Notes under the pieces: model-generated
The model's input: the letters and a program-made list of their open reading frames with translations, nothing else
Databases searched by the model: none
Told to the model about the DNA's origin: nothing
Shown: one piece after another, positions 26,346 through 34,456 of the stretch
Layout of the letters: every line of letters begins with the position of its first letter
How positions within the stretch are numbered: the first letter of the stretch is position 1
Position numbers and translations under genes: made by a program
Assembly (NCBI GenBank): GCA_947172645.1
Contig: CAMWBY010000007.1
Coordinates: 145,037-209,036, forward strand
Origin: an uncultured Lachnospiraceae bacterium
GTDB taxonomy: Bacteria; Bacillota; Clostridia; Lachnospirales; Lachnospiraceae
Length of the DNA stretch: 64,000 bases
Direction: 5' to 3'

Positions 26346-27377
26346 ATGGCTGATAAAGGAAAAGTGACAATATATGATATTGCGAAGGAGGCGGGGGTGT
26401 CTGCTTCCACAGTATCCCGGGTCTACAACGGACACAAGAATGTGAGCGCAAAGAAAAGGGATGAAATCGAGGCGCTTTTAAAGAAATACCATTATGTGCC
26501 GGACGCGTTGGCCATGGGATTGCGCAAGACTTCCACAAAAACCTTGGGGGTGATTGCTTCGGACCTTCGAAATCCCTTTTTTTCTCATTTGTTAATTGAG
26601 TGTGAGAAGATAGCCGATTTAAACGGGTATACGGTTTTTTCCTGTGATACGCTTGAGTCGGTTGAAATGGAGATAGGGCATTTTACGAGGCTTGCCAACC
26701 AGAAAGTAGACGCGGTGATACAGCTTGGGGGAAGTTCTGACGCGGAGCAGGGCAGCGAGGCATATCTGCGGTGCATCCGGAGTATCTCCGAACGCATACC
26801 GATTATCACCACCGGATATTCTTTCTTTGACAACTGCTACAGCGTCATGACGGACGAGGCCAGGGCGATGCAGACGCTGTTGGAGTATCTCATTAATCTG
26901 GGCCATAGGAAAATTGCGTTTGTGGGAGGGCAGGGACATGTGCGCTCAACTATCGAAAAGAGGAGGCAGTACCGGGAGACACTGTTAAAGCACGGTATCG
27001 CATTCCGGGAAGACTATGTTGTGGAAACGGACTATGATAAAGAAAGCGGTTATAACGGGACGGTGAAACTTTTAGACGGCGCGGACATTCCCAGCGCACT
27101 TATCATGGTAAACGAGATGACGGCGGTGGGGGCGATGAAGGCGGTCAGGGAAAGAGGATTGTCTATCCCGGCGGATATTTCCATGGTCTGTTTTGACAAT
27201 ACATATATATCTGAAATGACAACGCCTGCCCTCACGGCTGTGGGATGCCATTATGGCAAGTTTGCGCAGAAGCTTGTCTATACGGCGATGGATGCGGCGG
27301 GCGTGGGCCAACCGGAGAAAAAATCTTACGTGGAATCTGTCTTTGTCATCAGGGAATCCGCTGTAGCGCACGGTTAA
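26346..27377 (+). CDS. LacI-family transcriptional regulator
   Basis: This 343-aa regulator has the N-terminal helix-turn-helix VTIYDIAKEAGVSASTVSRV (residues 7-26) and hinge, and a periplasmic-binding-type effector domain (LGVIASDLRNPFFSHLL; ISMVCFDNTYISEM). GGAAAGAAA precedes the ATG. It is followed after 87 bp by a second, related LacI gene, which suggests a duplication. No transport operon is adjacent in the same orientation, so the target genes are not evident. Confidence 0.9.
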   Translation: MADKGKVTIYDIAKEAGVSASTVSRVYNGHKNVSAKKRDEIEALLKKYHYVPDALAMGLRKTSTKTLGVIASDLRNPFFSHLLIECEKIADLNGYTVFSCDTLESVEMEIGHFTRLANQKVDAVIQLGGSSDAEQGSEAYLRCIRSISERIPIITTGYSFFDNCYSVMTDEARAMQTLLEYLINLGHRKIAFVGGQGHVRSTIEKRRQYRETLLKHGIAFREDYVVETDYDKESGYNGTVKLLDGADIPSALIMVNEMTAVGAMKAVRERGLSIPADISMVCFDNTYISEMTTPALTAVGCHYGKFAQKLVYTAMDAAGVGQPEKKSYVESVFVIRESAVAHG

Positions 27378-27464
27378 CATAAATCGAAGCGAAGTGAAGG
27401 GCGCATAAAGGCACTCCCGGGGTCTCTTTGCACCGAGAGTACCTATAAATATAGGAGGCATAAA

Positions 27465-28484
27465 ATGGGGCGGGATGCGACAATCATTGACATAGCCCAC
27501 AGGGCAGGCGTATCGACTGCCACTGTGTCGAGGGTACTTAACCGGACGGGCAAGGTGCGTGAAGAGACGAGGGAGAAAGTGGAGGCGGCGGCCAGGGAAC
27601 TGGACTACCAGCCTAATATCGTGGCCAAAAATTTAAGCACGGTGCGCAGCAATGTGATAGGCGTACTGGTGCCGGATGTGAGGAACCCTTTCTATGCCAA
27701 TATTTTCGTGGAATGTGAGAAATATGCCAATGAAAAAGGTTTTTCCTTGCTGCTATATAATTTTTTGGAATCCGAGAGCCTGGAAAGACATTGTTATGAC
27801 ATGCTGATGGCCAGACGGGTGTGCGCAGTCATCCATATTGGCGGAAGCGTGGAACGGATAGAGGCTTCCCCGGGCTTTGTGGAGAAAATCGGAGAGATTT
27901 CCGAAAGGGTTCCGGTGGTGACGTCTTCTTTTGTAGAGGGGACCGGCAGCAGGTGTGTGGAGATAGACAGCGGACGGGGTATGAAGCTGTTGCTTGATTA
28001 TCTTCTGGGATTGGGACATGAGCGTATCGCGCTTGTGGGCGGCAGGGAGGATGACAAGCCTACCGCGAAAAAGAGAAAATGTTATCAGGAGGCGCTGCGG
28101 CAGAACGGAATCCGGTATGGAAATTACTATACCGCGGGGAGCGGCACGTATAATGAGCAGGGCGGTTATCTTGCCATGCGGGAAATTTTACAGAAAGATA
28201 AGCTTCCCACGGCTGTGATAGCGGTCAGCGACCTGGTGGCAGTAGGCGTCATACGCGCCATTCAGGAAAAGGGATTGGAGATTGGAAAGGATATCTCTGT
28301 GGCGAGCTTCGACAATACATATATTGCGGAGATTATGGAACCGGAGCTGACGTCGGTGGGAAATGATTACGGCGTCCTGGGCAGAAGGATTATTGACACG
28401 GTTTTTGATATGATGGACGGGAAGACGTGTCAGGACTTCGGGGAAATACCTGTGCGCCTTAAGATAAGGGAGTCTTGTTCATGA
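27465..28484 (+). CDS. LacI-family transcriptional regulator (tandem paralogue)
   Basis: This 339-aa regulator has the helix-turn-helix ATIIDIAHRAGVSTATVSRV (residues 5-24), the hinge N-I-V-A-K-N-L-S, and a sugar-binding domain. It shares V-R-N-P-F, I-S-V-A-S-F-D-N-T-Y-I and the overall plan with the preceding protein, so both are likely paralogues. AGGAGG lies 6 nt before the ATG. The effector is unknown. Confidence 0.9.
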   Translation: MGRDATIIDIAHRAGVSTATVSRVLNRTGKVREETREKVEAAARELDYQPNIVAKNLSTVRSNVIGVLVPDVRNPFYANIFVECEKYANEKGFSLLLYNFLESESLERHCYDMLMARRVCAVIHIGGSVERIEASPGFVEKIGEISERVPVVTSSFVEGTGSRCVEIDSGRGMKLLLDYLLGLGHERIALVGGREDDKPTAKKRKCYQEALRQNGIRYGNYYTAGSGTYNEQGGYLAMREILQKDKLPTAVIAVSDLVAVGVIRAIQEKGLEIGKDISVASFDNTYIAEIMEPELTSVGNDYGVLGRRIIDTVFDMMDGKTCQDFGEIPVRLKIRESCS

Positions 28485-28494
28485 GGAAAAAGTA

Positions 28495-28548
28495 TTGACA
28501 AGAAAACTTGGCAAAACTATAATGGAGTATGACAAGAAAACTTGGCAA
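28495..28548 (+). promoter_or_regulatory. Promoter with two identical operators for the DUF6442-XRE pair
   Basis: A near-consensus promoter is present: TTGACA (28495-28500), 17-bp spacer, TATAAT (28518-28523). The 19-bp sequence TGACAAGAAAACTTGGCAA occurs at 28496-28514 and 28530-28548. Each copy contains the palindrome CAAG-AAAA-CTTG; one copy overlaps the spacer and the other the start region. This is the layout expected for autorepression by the XRE protein encoded second in the operon. Confidence 0.7.
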
Positions 28549-28568
28549 TATAGATTGGAGGTTTTTCA

Positions 28569-28904
28569 GTGAACAAGGAAGAAATTTTGGAAAAAAGCAG
28601 GGCGGAGAATAAAAATAAGGATATCTATGAGCAGGAGGTTTTGAGACAGGCAAGTACAAGCGCGTCCATAGTAATGACATGTCTTGCGTCAATCTTTTTT
28701 ATGATGCAGATGCTTATCGGGGGAGGTGCAAATTGGGGCTTATGGGCGGTTCTGCTCAGTGCCGACATGACGACATTCTGGGTAAAATATATCAGGCTTC
28801 GCCGTAAACATGAGTTTGTAATGGCGGTTATCTATACAATGGCTGTATTTGCGGTATCCGGATGGCACATCTATAATCTGATTGCGCCTTCTGCAATTTT
28901 GTAA
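28569..28904 (+). CDS. DUF6442-family membrane protein
   Basis: This 111-aa protein has a charged N-terminus (MNKEEILEKSRAENKNKD) and three hydrophobic helices (about residues 33-50, 57-72 and 84-105). This matches the DUF6442 family, which is usually encoded directly before a small XRE regulator. GTG 28569 is preceded by GGAGG. Function is not known; a membrane signal sensor for the regulator is one possibility (inference). Confidence 0.8.
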   Translation: MNKEEILEKSRAENKNKDIYEQEVLRQASTSASIVMTCLASIFFMMQMLIGGGANWGLWAVLLSADMTTFWVKYIRLRRKHEFVMAVIYTMAVFAVSGWHIYNLIAPSAIL

Positions 28905-28916
28905 GGCGGTGATAAG

Positions 28917-29123
28917 TTGGACGACAAACTTGTATTAAAAAACCATCTCAAAGAAGCGCGGGCAGAGCGGAAGATATCACAAAGTCAACTGGCGGAAATG
29001 GTTGGCGTATCCCGCAATACAATTAGCTCAATCGAAACGGGGCAGTTTAATCCCACGGCTAAATTAGCATTGGTTCTATGTATTGCATTAGATAAAAAGT
29101 TTGAAGAACTGTTTTATTTTTAG
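28917..29123 (+). CDS. XRE-family helix-turn-helix regulator
   Basis: This 68-aa protein is made almost only of the Cro/CI helix-turn-helix (SQSQLAEMVGVSRNTISSIE, about residues 20-39) and a dimerisation end KKFEELFYF. It resembles the small regulators that pair with DUF6442 proteins. TTG start with GGCGGTGATAAG upstream. It is probably an autoregulator acting on the repeated palindrome at 28496-28548. Confidence 0.87.
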   Translation: MDDKLVLKNHLKEARAERKISQSQLAEMVGVSRNTISSIETGQFNPTAKLALVLCIALDKKFEELFYF

Positions 29124-29250
29124 GAAAAGATGGCTTTATAAACGACACGCAAATTTTACGAAATGTCTGCTAAAAATTATTGAAATATATTTTTTTGCAC
29201 AATATAATAAATGCATACAACTATGGTGTGTGTAGAAAGCGGGTGTCTGT

Positions 29251-29856
29251 TTGTACAAAAAAGAATTGGCCAGAAAAGTAATTTTGAATAAAGGCGGCAT
29301 AGCAAAAACATCTGACTTTGTTTTAGAAGGAATGAAAAATTATGAAGTAGCTGCACTTTGTAAAGAAGGTGTAATAGAAAGAATTTGCCGCGGTTTTTAC
29401 AAACTTCCTCAAAGCGTCATCGTAACAGATGAACAAATAATAAAAGAAAGACTTCCACAAGGAATCATCTGTGTAGAATCTGCTTTATTTCATTATGGGT
29501 ATAGCGATTTTTCTCCTCGTAAATGGTCGGTCGCTGTACCACGGACAGCTTCAAGAACAGTGAAACGGTTTCAAACGGTACCGTTGAAGCCATACTTTAT
29601 CCAAAAGGATTTTTTTAACCTTGGTAGGACAATCGATAATTTTAATGGTATTTCTTTGGCGGTTTACGACCGTGAACGAACACTTTGCGATTGCTTCAAG
29701 TATCGCACGAAATTGGATAATGAAATTTTTAATAAAGCTGTCAACGCATACGTTGTTGATGATAACAAAAATCTGTCGAACCTTTCTAAATATGCAAGAG
29801 AAATGAAGCTTTATGTAAAGGTTATGAATGTAATGGAGGTATTTTTGAATGGCTGA
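29251..29856 (+). CDS. abiEi: AbiEi-type antitoxin
   Basis: This 201-aa protein has an N-terminal winged-helix region (about residues 1-60: LARKVILNKGGIAKTSDFV, C-K-E-G-V-I-E-R-I-C-R-G-F-Y-K-L) and a C-terminal AbiEi domain (Y-D-R-E-R-T-L-C-D-C-F-K). In type IV AbiE systems this protein represses the operon and neutralises the nucleotidyltransferase toxin encoded next. TTG 29251 is the apparent start, without a strong ribosome site. Its stop overlaps the toxin ATG (ATGGCTGA at 29849-29856), the usual arrangement. The local sequence is more AT-rich than the flanks, which suggests acquisition. Confidence 0.85.
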   Translation: MYKKELARKVILNKGGIAKTSDFVLEGMKNYEVAALCKEGVIERICRGFYKLPQSVIVTDEQIIKERLPQGIICVESALFHYGYSDFSPRKWSVAVPRTASRTVKRFQTVPLKPYFIQKDFFNLGRTIDNFNGISLAVYDRERTLCDCFKYRTKLDNEIFNKAVNAYVVDDNKNLSNLSKYAREMKLYVKVMNVMEVFLNG

Positions 29857-30745
29857 TATAGCAGCGTCTGTGCTTGCAAGATTGAAAAACAAAGCCGCTG
29901 AAAGCGGCAGAACTTATCAACTTTGCCTGTAGCTTTTTTGTCAGGAAGAATTTCTGTGCCGCTTGGAGAAATCCAGATACGCTGATAATCTTGTTCTCAA
30001 GGGAGGTTTGTTTATTTATTCAGTTACAAACTTTGATAGCCGTGTTACAGTGGATGTTGATTTCCTTCTTCAGAAAATACCAAACACCCCAGACCAGTTG
30101 AAGCCTATAGTGGAAGAAATTATAAGAACATCTACTGGAAATGATTTTATTAGCTTTGAAATCAAAGAAATTGCCCCTATCGCCGTTGCAAAGAAGTACG
30201 CGGGTATAGGGGTTTCACTTGTGTCTCGCATTAAGAATACCAAAACACCATTCAGCATTGACTTTGGCGTTGGCGATGTCATTGTGCCAAAACAAGAAAA
30301 ACGAAAAATTCCCACGCAGCTTGATGATTTTCGTTCTCCTACAGTGAATACTTATTCACTTGAAACAACGATTGCAGAAAAGATAGACGCAATACTTAGT
30401 CTAATGGAGTTTTCCAGTAGAATGAAAGACTACTATGATATCTACTATCTTGCAAATAAATTTGATTTTGATGGCATTACACTTACCATGGCTTTAAAAA
30501 AGACCTTTGAAAACCGTGGACATATCTTTACGGTTGGACAGTTTGAACAAGTAATAGGGTTTGGAAATGATGAAGCAATGCAAAAGAAATGGAGAGCATT
30601 CTGCCGGAAAATTGATATAGAGACAGAGGAGTATGGGATTGTGCTGAGGAAGATAGAAAATTTCCTTGCCAAACCGTTTGTAGCGGCTGTTACTGATAAT
30701 GACCTGACTGAGCGTTGGCTTTTTTCGGCAAATGAATGGCGGTAA
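29849..30745 (+). pseudogene. abiEii: AbiEii-type nucleotidyltransferase toxin with an in-frame amber codon
   Basis: From ATG 29849 (GGAGGT upstream) the frame reads M-A-D-I-A-A-S-V-L-A-R-L-K-N-K and meets TAG at 29930-29932 (codon 28). It then continues without another stop to 30745. The full frame would be 298 codons, normal for AbiEii. Nucleotidyltransferase motifs K-G-G-L-F-I-Y, the D-V-D-F acidic pair and I-D-F-G-V-G all lie after the TAG. A shorter protein could start at TTG 29963 and would keep the catalytic core. This could be an inactivated toxin, a truncated but working toxin, or a sequencing error. Confidence 0.8.
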
Positions 30746-30809
30746 GACAGGGTTTAGGGGAATGTTTCAAAATTTATGTAAACAAAAAGTAATTATTTAG
30801 ATATTCCTG

Positions 30810-30858
30810 TTGACATTTCAAAAAAGAAATAGTATACTTTGAAATGTAAACGATTGCA
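30810..30858 (+). promoter_or_regulatory. Promoter with LacI/cre-type operator, sugar cassette 2
   Basis: A near-consensus promoter has TTGACA (30810-30815), a 17-bp spacer and TATACT (30833-30838). TGTAAACGATTGCA (30845-30858) covers the start point and matches a catabolite-responsive element pattern at 13 of 14 positions. A second copy lies at 30973-30986. Confidence 0.7.
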
Positions 30859-30972
30859 AAACTAAAATGTAAATAAGAGATATATCACAAACAAAACTTA
30901 TATTTTATGAAAAAAATAGGCATATTAACCTACAAAACACAGTTATACACTCGAAATAAATGGAATTAATGT

Positions 30973-30986
30973 AGTAAACGATTTCA
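30973..30986 (+). promoter_or_regulatory. Second LacI/cre-type operator before the GH35/42-like gene
   Basis: AGTAAACGATTTCA shares GTAAACGATT and CA with the site at 30845, 128 bp upstream. It could bind the same LacI-family protein, either CcpA or one of the LacI regulators at 26.3-28.5 kb. Confidence 0.55.
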
Positions 30987-31010
30987 TAATGGAAAAGAAT
31001 GGAGAAGGAA

Positions 31011-32600
31011 ATGTTTGACAGAGAAGGAAAGAGATTTTTTTCAATCGGCGGGCAGGTAAACAACAGCAGCTCACAGTCTGAGGAGTGTCTGGAGCGGGCG
31101 GTCAGGGCAATGAGAAAATTCGAGATGAATACGATTGCAGCCCCGATATGTTGGTATCAGACAGAACCAGAAGAAGGCGTGTTTGATTTCGGGCAGATTG
31201 ACCTTGTGCTTAAGAAGGCGCGGGAGAACGGACTTAAGGTGGTTTTTCTGTGGTTTGGCACATGGAAGAACGGCGCGTCCCATTACGTGCCCGGATGGGT
31301 GAAAGAGGATAAGAAACGGTTTATATGGGCGAAAAATGCGGTAGGGGCGCCTACCCGCAGCTTGTCTCCGGTTGGGATGGAAACGAAGGCGGCTGACATC
31401 AAGGCGGTAGAGAAAGTACTATCATACATAGAGAGCCGGAACGGGGACGGCACCGTAATTGCCTTTCAGGTGGAAAATGAACCGGGGCTTTTGGGGACAC
31501 CCAGGGACTACGGCGCGGAAGCGGAGGCGATATTTCAGGCCCATCTGCCGGAGGACATGAAACGGTTTCTTTTTAGCCTGGAAGAAGGGGAGATTTTCGT
31601 CTTGTGGAAAGACGCGGGCAAAGGCGTGGACATATCCTGGCGGGAGGCTTTCGGGCTGTGTGCGGAAGAGATTTTTTCCGCCTACTGCTTCGCAAAATAT
31701 ATAGGGGATATTGCGGCGGCGGGAAAGAGGATATATGACATTCCCATGTATGTGAATGTGTGGGTGCGGGAGACCGGGAACCGTATTCCCGGAATCGATT
31801 ATCCGTCAGGTGGGCCTACCAGTCTTGTGTTGGATTTGTGGAAATATTTCGCGCCCTATATAGACTGCATATGCCCGGATATCTATTTCAGCGACAGGGA
31901 CACTTACCAGACGGTATGCGCCCGCTACAGCAGGAAAGACAATCCCCTCTATATACCGGAGTCCCATGCGGACGACCAGAATGCGCTCCATCTGTTTGAG
32001 GCGGTGGAGCGGTATGGGCTGACGGGCATCCACTGTTTTGCAGTAGACAGCACGATAGACAATGAGGGAAATTTACGGCCGGAATGCGAGCAGTTTAGGC
32101 ATGCGGTGAAGATTCTTGCTTCCATGCGTCCCCTTTTGGAGAAATACCAGGGCAGCGGGCGCATACATGCGGTGGTGCAGCAGGAGTGCATGGATTCCAT
32201 GTTTATAGATTTCGGGGATTTCTGGGGCAGGGTGTATTTCCTGAACAGTATCACGGATGAGGCTTATATCCATCTGGATAACTGCCACGACGACGCCGGA
32301 CATGTGCAGGTCAGGGGAAAGGGGCTGATTGTCTATACAGGAAATGGGGAATTCTATCTGGCAGGGGACGGATTCAAACTGGTTCTCATCAAAAAAGACA
32401 ACATGGAATATATTACTTCTTCCCTGAGAGGGTTTAAATATTTAAACGCCAGGAACCAGGAATACAAGATTGTGGAAGAAGGGCGCTTTAATGAAGAAGG
32501 GCAGTTTATATCCGGTAAAGTGCGGTGCGGCGACGAGGCGGATATGGGGCTGTGGGTATACCATGACGTGGGGCTTGTCCATGCGGTGGTGGAACTGTGA
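31011..32600 (+). CDS. GH35/GH42-like beta-glycosidase, DUF5597-type
   Basis: This 529-aa cytoplasmic protein has an N-terminal (beta/alpha)8 domain beginning FFSIGGQVNNSSSQ. The acid/base motif is in FQVENEPGLLG (Glu-Asn-Glu), and the second catalytic Glu is probably in L-Y-I-P-E-S-H-A-D. The C-terminal region resembles the DUF5597 beta-sandwich seen in GH35-like proteins. It is likely a beta-galactosidase or related exo-glycosidase. ATG 31011 has GGAG 6 nt upstream; ATG 30999 is an alternative start. It is the first gene of the second sugar cassette. Confidence 0.78.
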   Translation: MFDREGKRFFSIGGQVNNSSSQSEECLERAVRAMRKFEMNTIAAPICWYQTEPEEGVFDFGQIDLVLKKARENGLKVVFLWFGTWKNGASHYVPGWVKEDKKRFIWAKNAVGAPTRSLSPVGMETKAADIKAVEKVLSYIESRNGDGTVIAFQVENEPGLLGTPRDYGAEAEAIFQAHLPEDMKRFLFSLEEGEIFVLWKDAGKGVDISWREAFGLCAEEIFSAYCFAKYIGDIAAAGKRIYDIPMYVNVWVRETGNRIPGIDYPSGGPTSLVLDLWKYFAPYIDCICPDIYFSDRDTYQTVCARYSRKDNPLYIPESHADDQNALHLFEAVERYGLTGIHCFAVDSTIDNEGNLRPECEQFRHAVKILASMRPLLEKYQGSGRIHAVVQQECMDSMFIDFGDFWGRVYFLNSITDEAYIHLDNCHDDAGHVQVRGKGLIVYTGNGEFYLAGDGFKLVLIKKDNMEYITSSLRGFKYLNARNQEYKIVEEGRFNEEGQFISGKVRCGDEADMGLWVYHDVGLVHAVVEL

Positions 32601-32629
32601 TTTTTTCCATGGGAATAGAGGATTAAGAA

Positions 32630-33475
32630 ATGAAAAAGAAGATGACAAAATATTTGTTTGTGCTTCCGGGGTTTTGCTTTTTTGCATTTGCTATGCTGAT
32701 TCCTTTTGTGATGGGTATCAATATAGCGTTTACGGACTGGAATGGCGTTGAGACACAGTTCCAATATGTAGGATTGAAAAATTTCATGGACATATTCCGG
32801 GACGCCAGAATCAGGAAACCTTTTTGGAATACGTTGGAGTTTGCGCTGATTGGCACGGTGGTCAGCAATGTGGTGTCGCTCTATCTTGCCATGCTTATCA
32901 ACGGTAAATTCAGTAAATTAAACCATGTATCCAGAACCGTGTTTTTTATCCCGGTATGCTTTAGCTCCGTGTTGACGGCCTTTTTGTGGAAGTTTTTGTA
33001 CCGGGAGTTTATCTCGGAGCTGTTTGGCGTGAGGAATCTGTTGGGAGACCCGAAATGGGTGATACCTGCGATTGTGGTAATCGGTGTGTGGAATGGGGCG
33101 GGCATCAACATGCTCATATACCTTTCCGGGTTAAAAAATATTCCCTTGGAGCTGTACGAGGCAGCGAAAGCGGACGGTGCAAATGTGATACAGCAATTTG
33201 TGAAGGTTACCCTGCCTTTGCTGATGCCGGCATTCTCCGTGTGCGTCACGCTGACGCTGACATCCTGGTTGAAAGAGTTTGCCACGACCCTTTCGGCCAC
33301 CGGCGGTGGGCCGGGCGGCGCGTCCAAAACGGTATCGATTTATGTGTATGAAAATCTTTACAAGTATTACAAGGCCGGGTATGGGCAGGCGGTTTCCTTG
33401 CTGTTCTCTATCTGCCTGATAGTCATCGGATTATGCGTCTCGTCATTTTTTAGGAAGAGGGAAGTGGAATTATGA
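32630..33475 (+). CDS. Sugar ABC transporter permease (MalF/UgpA-like)
   Basis: This 281-aa permease has six helices, the N-terminal FVLPGFCFFAFAMLIPFVMG, the EAA loop YEAAKADGANVIQQFVKVTL near residues 180-200, and the C-terminus FFRKREVEL. Its last codons overlap the next permease (ATGA at 33472-33475). Gene order in this cassette is hydrolase, permease, permease, binding protein, so the binding protein comes late, which is less common. Confidence 0.92.
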   Translation: MKKKMTKYLFVLPGFCFFAFAMLIPFVMGINIAFTDWNGVETQFQYVGLKNFMDIFRDARIRKPFWNTLEFALIGTVVSNVVSLYLAMLINGKFSKLNHVSRTVFFIPVCFSSVLTAFLWKFLYREFISELFGVRNLLGDPKWVIPAIVVIGVWNGAGINMLIYLSGLKNIPLELYEAAKADGANVIQQFVKVTLPLLMPAFSVCVTLTLTSWLKEFATTLSATGGGPGGASKTVSIYVYENLYKYYKAGYGQAVSLLFSICLIVIGLCVSSFFRKREVEL

Positions 33476-34314
33476 AAAAACATAGAAAGATTACGCCTGG
33501 CGGCGTCATAGAGGTATTGCTTACGACGGTGACGGTAATCCTATTTATTTTCCCATTATATTTGGCGGTGCTGACTGCTTTTAAGAGCAAGCCGGAGATG
33601 TCGAAATCCGTGCTCAGCCTGCCCCAGGGATTGTATCTGGACAATTTCAAGGAAGGCATGAAGCGGAGCGATTTCTTTCATTCGCTGAGAAACAGCCTGT
33701 TGGTTACGTTTCCGTCGGTGGCGTTGATTGTCCTGTGCGCGTCCATGAGCGGTTATGCCATTGCGCGCCACGCCCACAAGACGGTGGCACTAAGGATACT
33801 GGACAAGACGTATCTGGCGTCTCTTATGATACCGTTCCAGATTCTTATGATACCGGTGTACCGGATTTATAAATCCTTAAATCTTTTAAATTCCCTTCCG
33901 GGGATGACGCTTATGCTGACGGGCACCAGTATCGCCTACGCGTCTTTCCTCTATGTGGGGTTTGTGAAGTCCATACCGAAGGAGATAGAGGAGTCGGCTT
34001 ATATGGACGGGTGCAGCGAAATGAAGACGTTCTGGCTCATTACCTTTCCGCTGTTAAAGCCTGTATCGGCTACCGTGGCGGCGCTCCATGTGATGTGGCT
34101 GTGGAATGATTTTAATATTTCTATCATCCTTTTGCAAAAAGAGGCGGTGCGGACGATAACCGTCAAGCAGTTCTACTTCTTCGGCCAATATACGGCGGAG
34201 TATGGATTGGCTTTTGCGGCGGCCATTGTCTCCATGATACCGGTGGTAATCTGTTTCGCATTTATGCAGAAATATATCGTCAACGGAATTGCCGCGGGAG
34301 CGGTAAAAAGTTAA
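33472..34314 (+). CDS. Sugar ABC transporter permease (MalG/UgpE-like)
   Basis: This 280-aa second permease has the EAA loop EESAYMDGCSEMKTFWLITF near residues 171-191 and the C-terminus MQKYIVNGIAAGAVKS. It overlaps the preceding permease by 4 bp and is followed by a long imperfect hairpin before the binding-protein gene. It is the membrane half of a sugar importer; the ATPase is not local. Confidence 0.92.
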   Translation: MKKHRKITPGGVIEVLLTTVTVILFIFPLYLAVLTAFKSKPEMSKSVLSLPQGLYLDNFKEGMKRSDFFHSLRNSLLVTFPSVALIVLCASMSGYAIARHAHKTVALRILDKTYLASLMIPFQILMIPVYRIYKSLNLLNSLPGMTLMLTGTSIAYASFLYVGFVKSIPKEIEESAYMDGCSEMKTFWLITFPLLKPVSATVAALHVMWLWNDFNISIILLQKEAVRTITVKQFYFFGQYTAEYGLAFAAAIVSMIPVVICFAFMQKYIVNGIAAGAVKS

Positions 34315-34346
34315 AGGTGGGTTCAATATATTTGACCATAGATGTT

Positions 34347-34419
34347 ATGGCCTGGTGTGTCATTTTTCAATTGTATACATTTTTTGCAATTGGTAAATGG
34401 CACACCGGCAGGCCATGTT
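34347..34419 (+). repeat. Long imperfect inverted repeat between permease and binding-protein genes
   Basis: The left arm begins ATGGCCTG and the right arm ends CAGGCCAT; the inner segments GTGTGTCATTTTTCAATTG and CAATTGGTAAATGGCACACC also pair, giving a stem of about 28 bp. It could stabilise or process the mRNA ahead of the binding-protein gene. The right-arm core AATTGGTAAATGGC recurs at 60546-60559. Confidence 0.65.
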
Positions 34420-34456
34420 ACACGCAAACAATTTGAAAGACAGGAGGGTAATGTTT

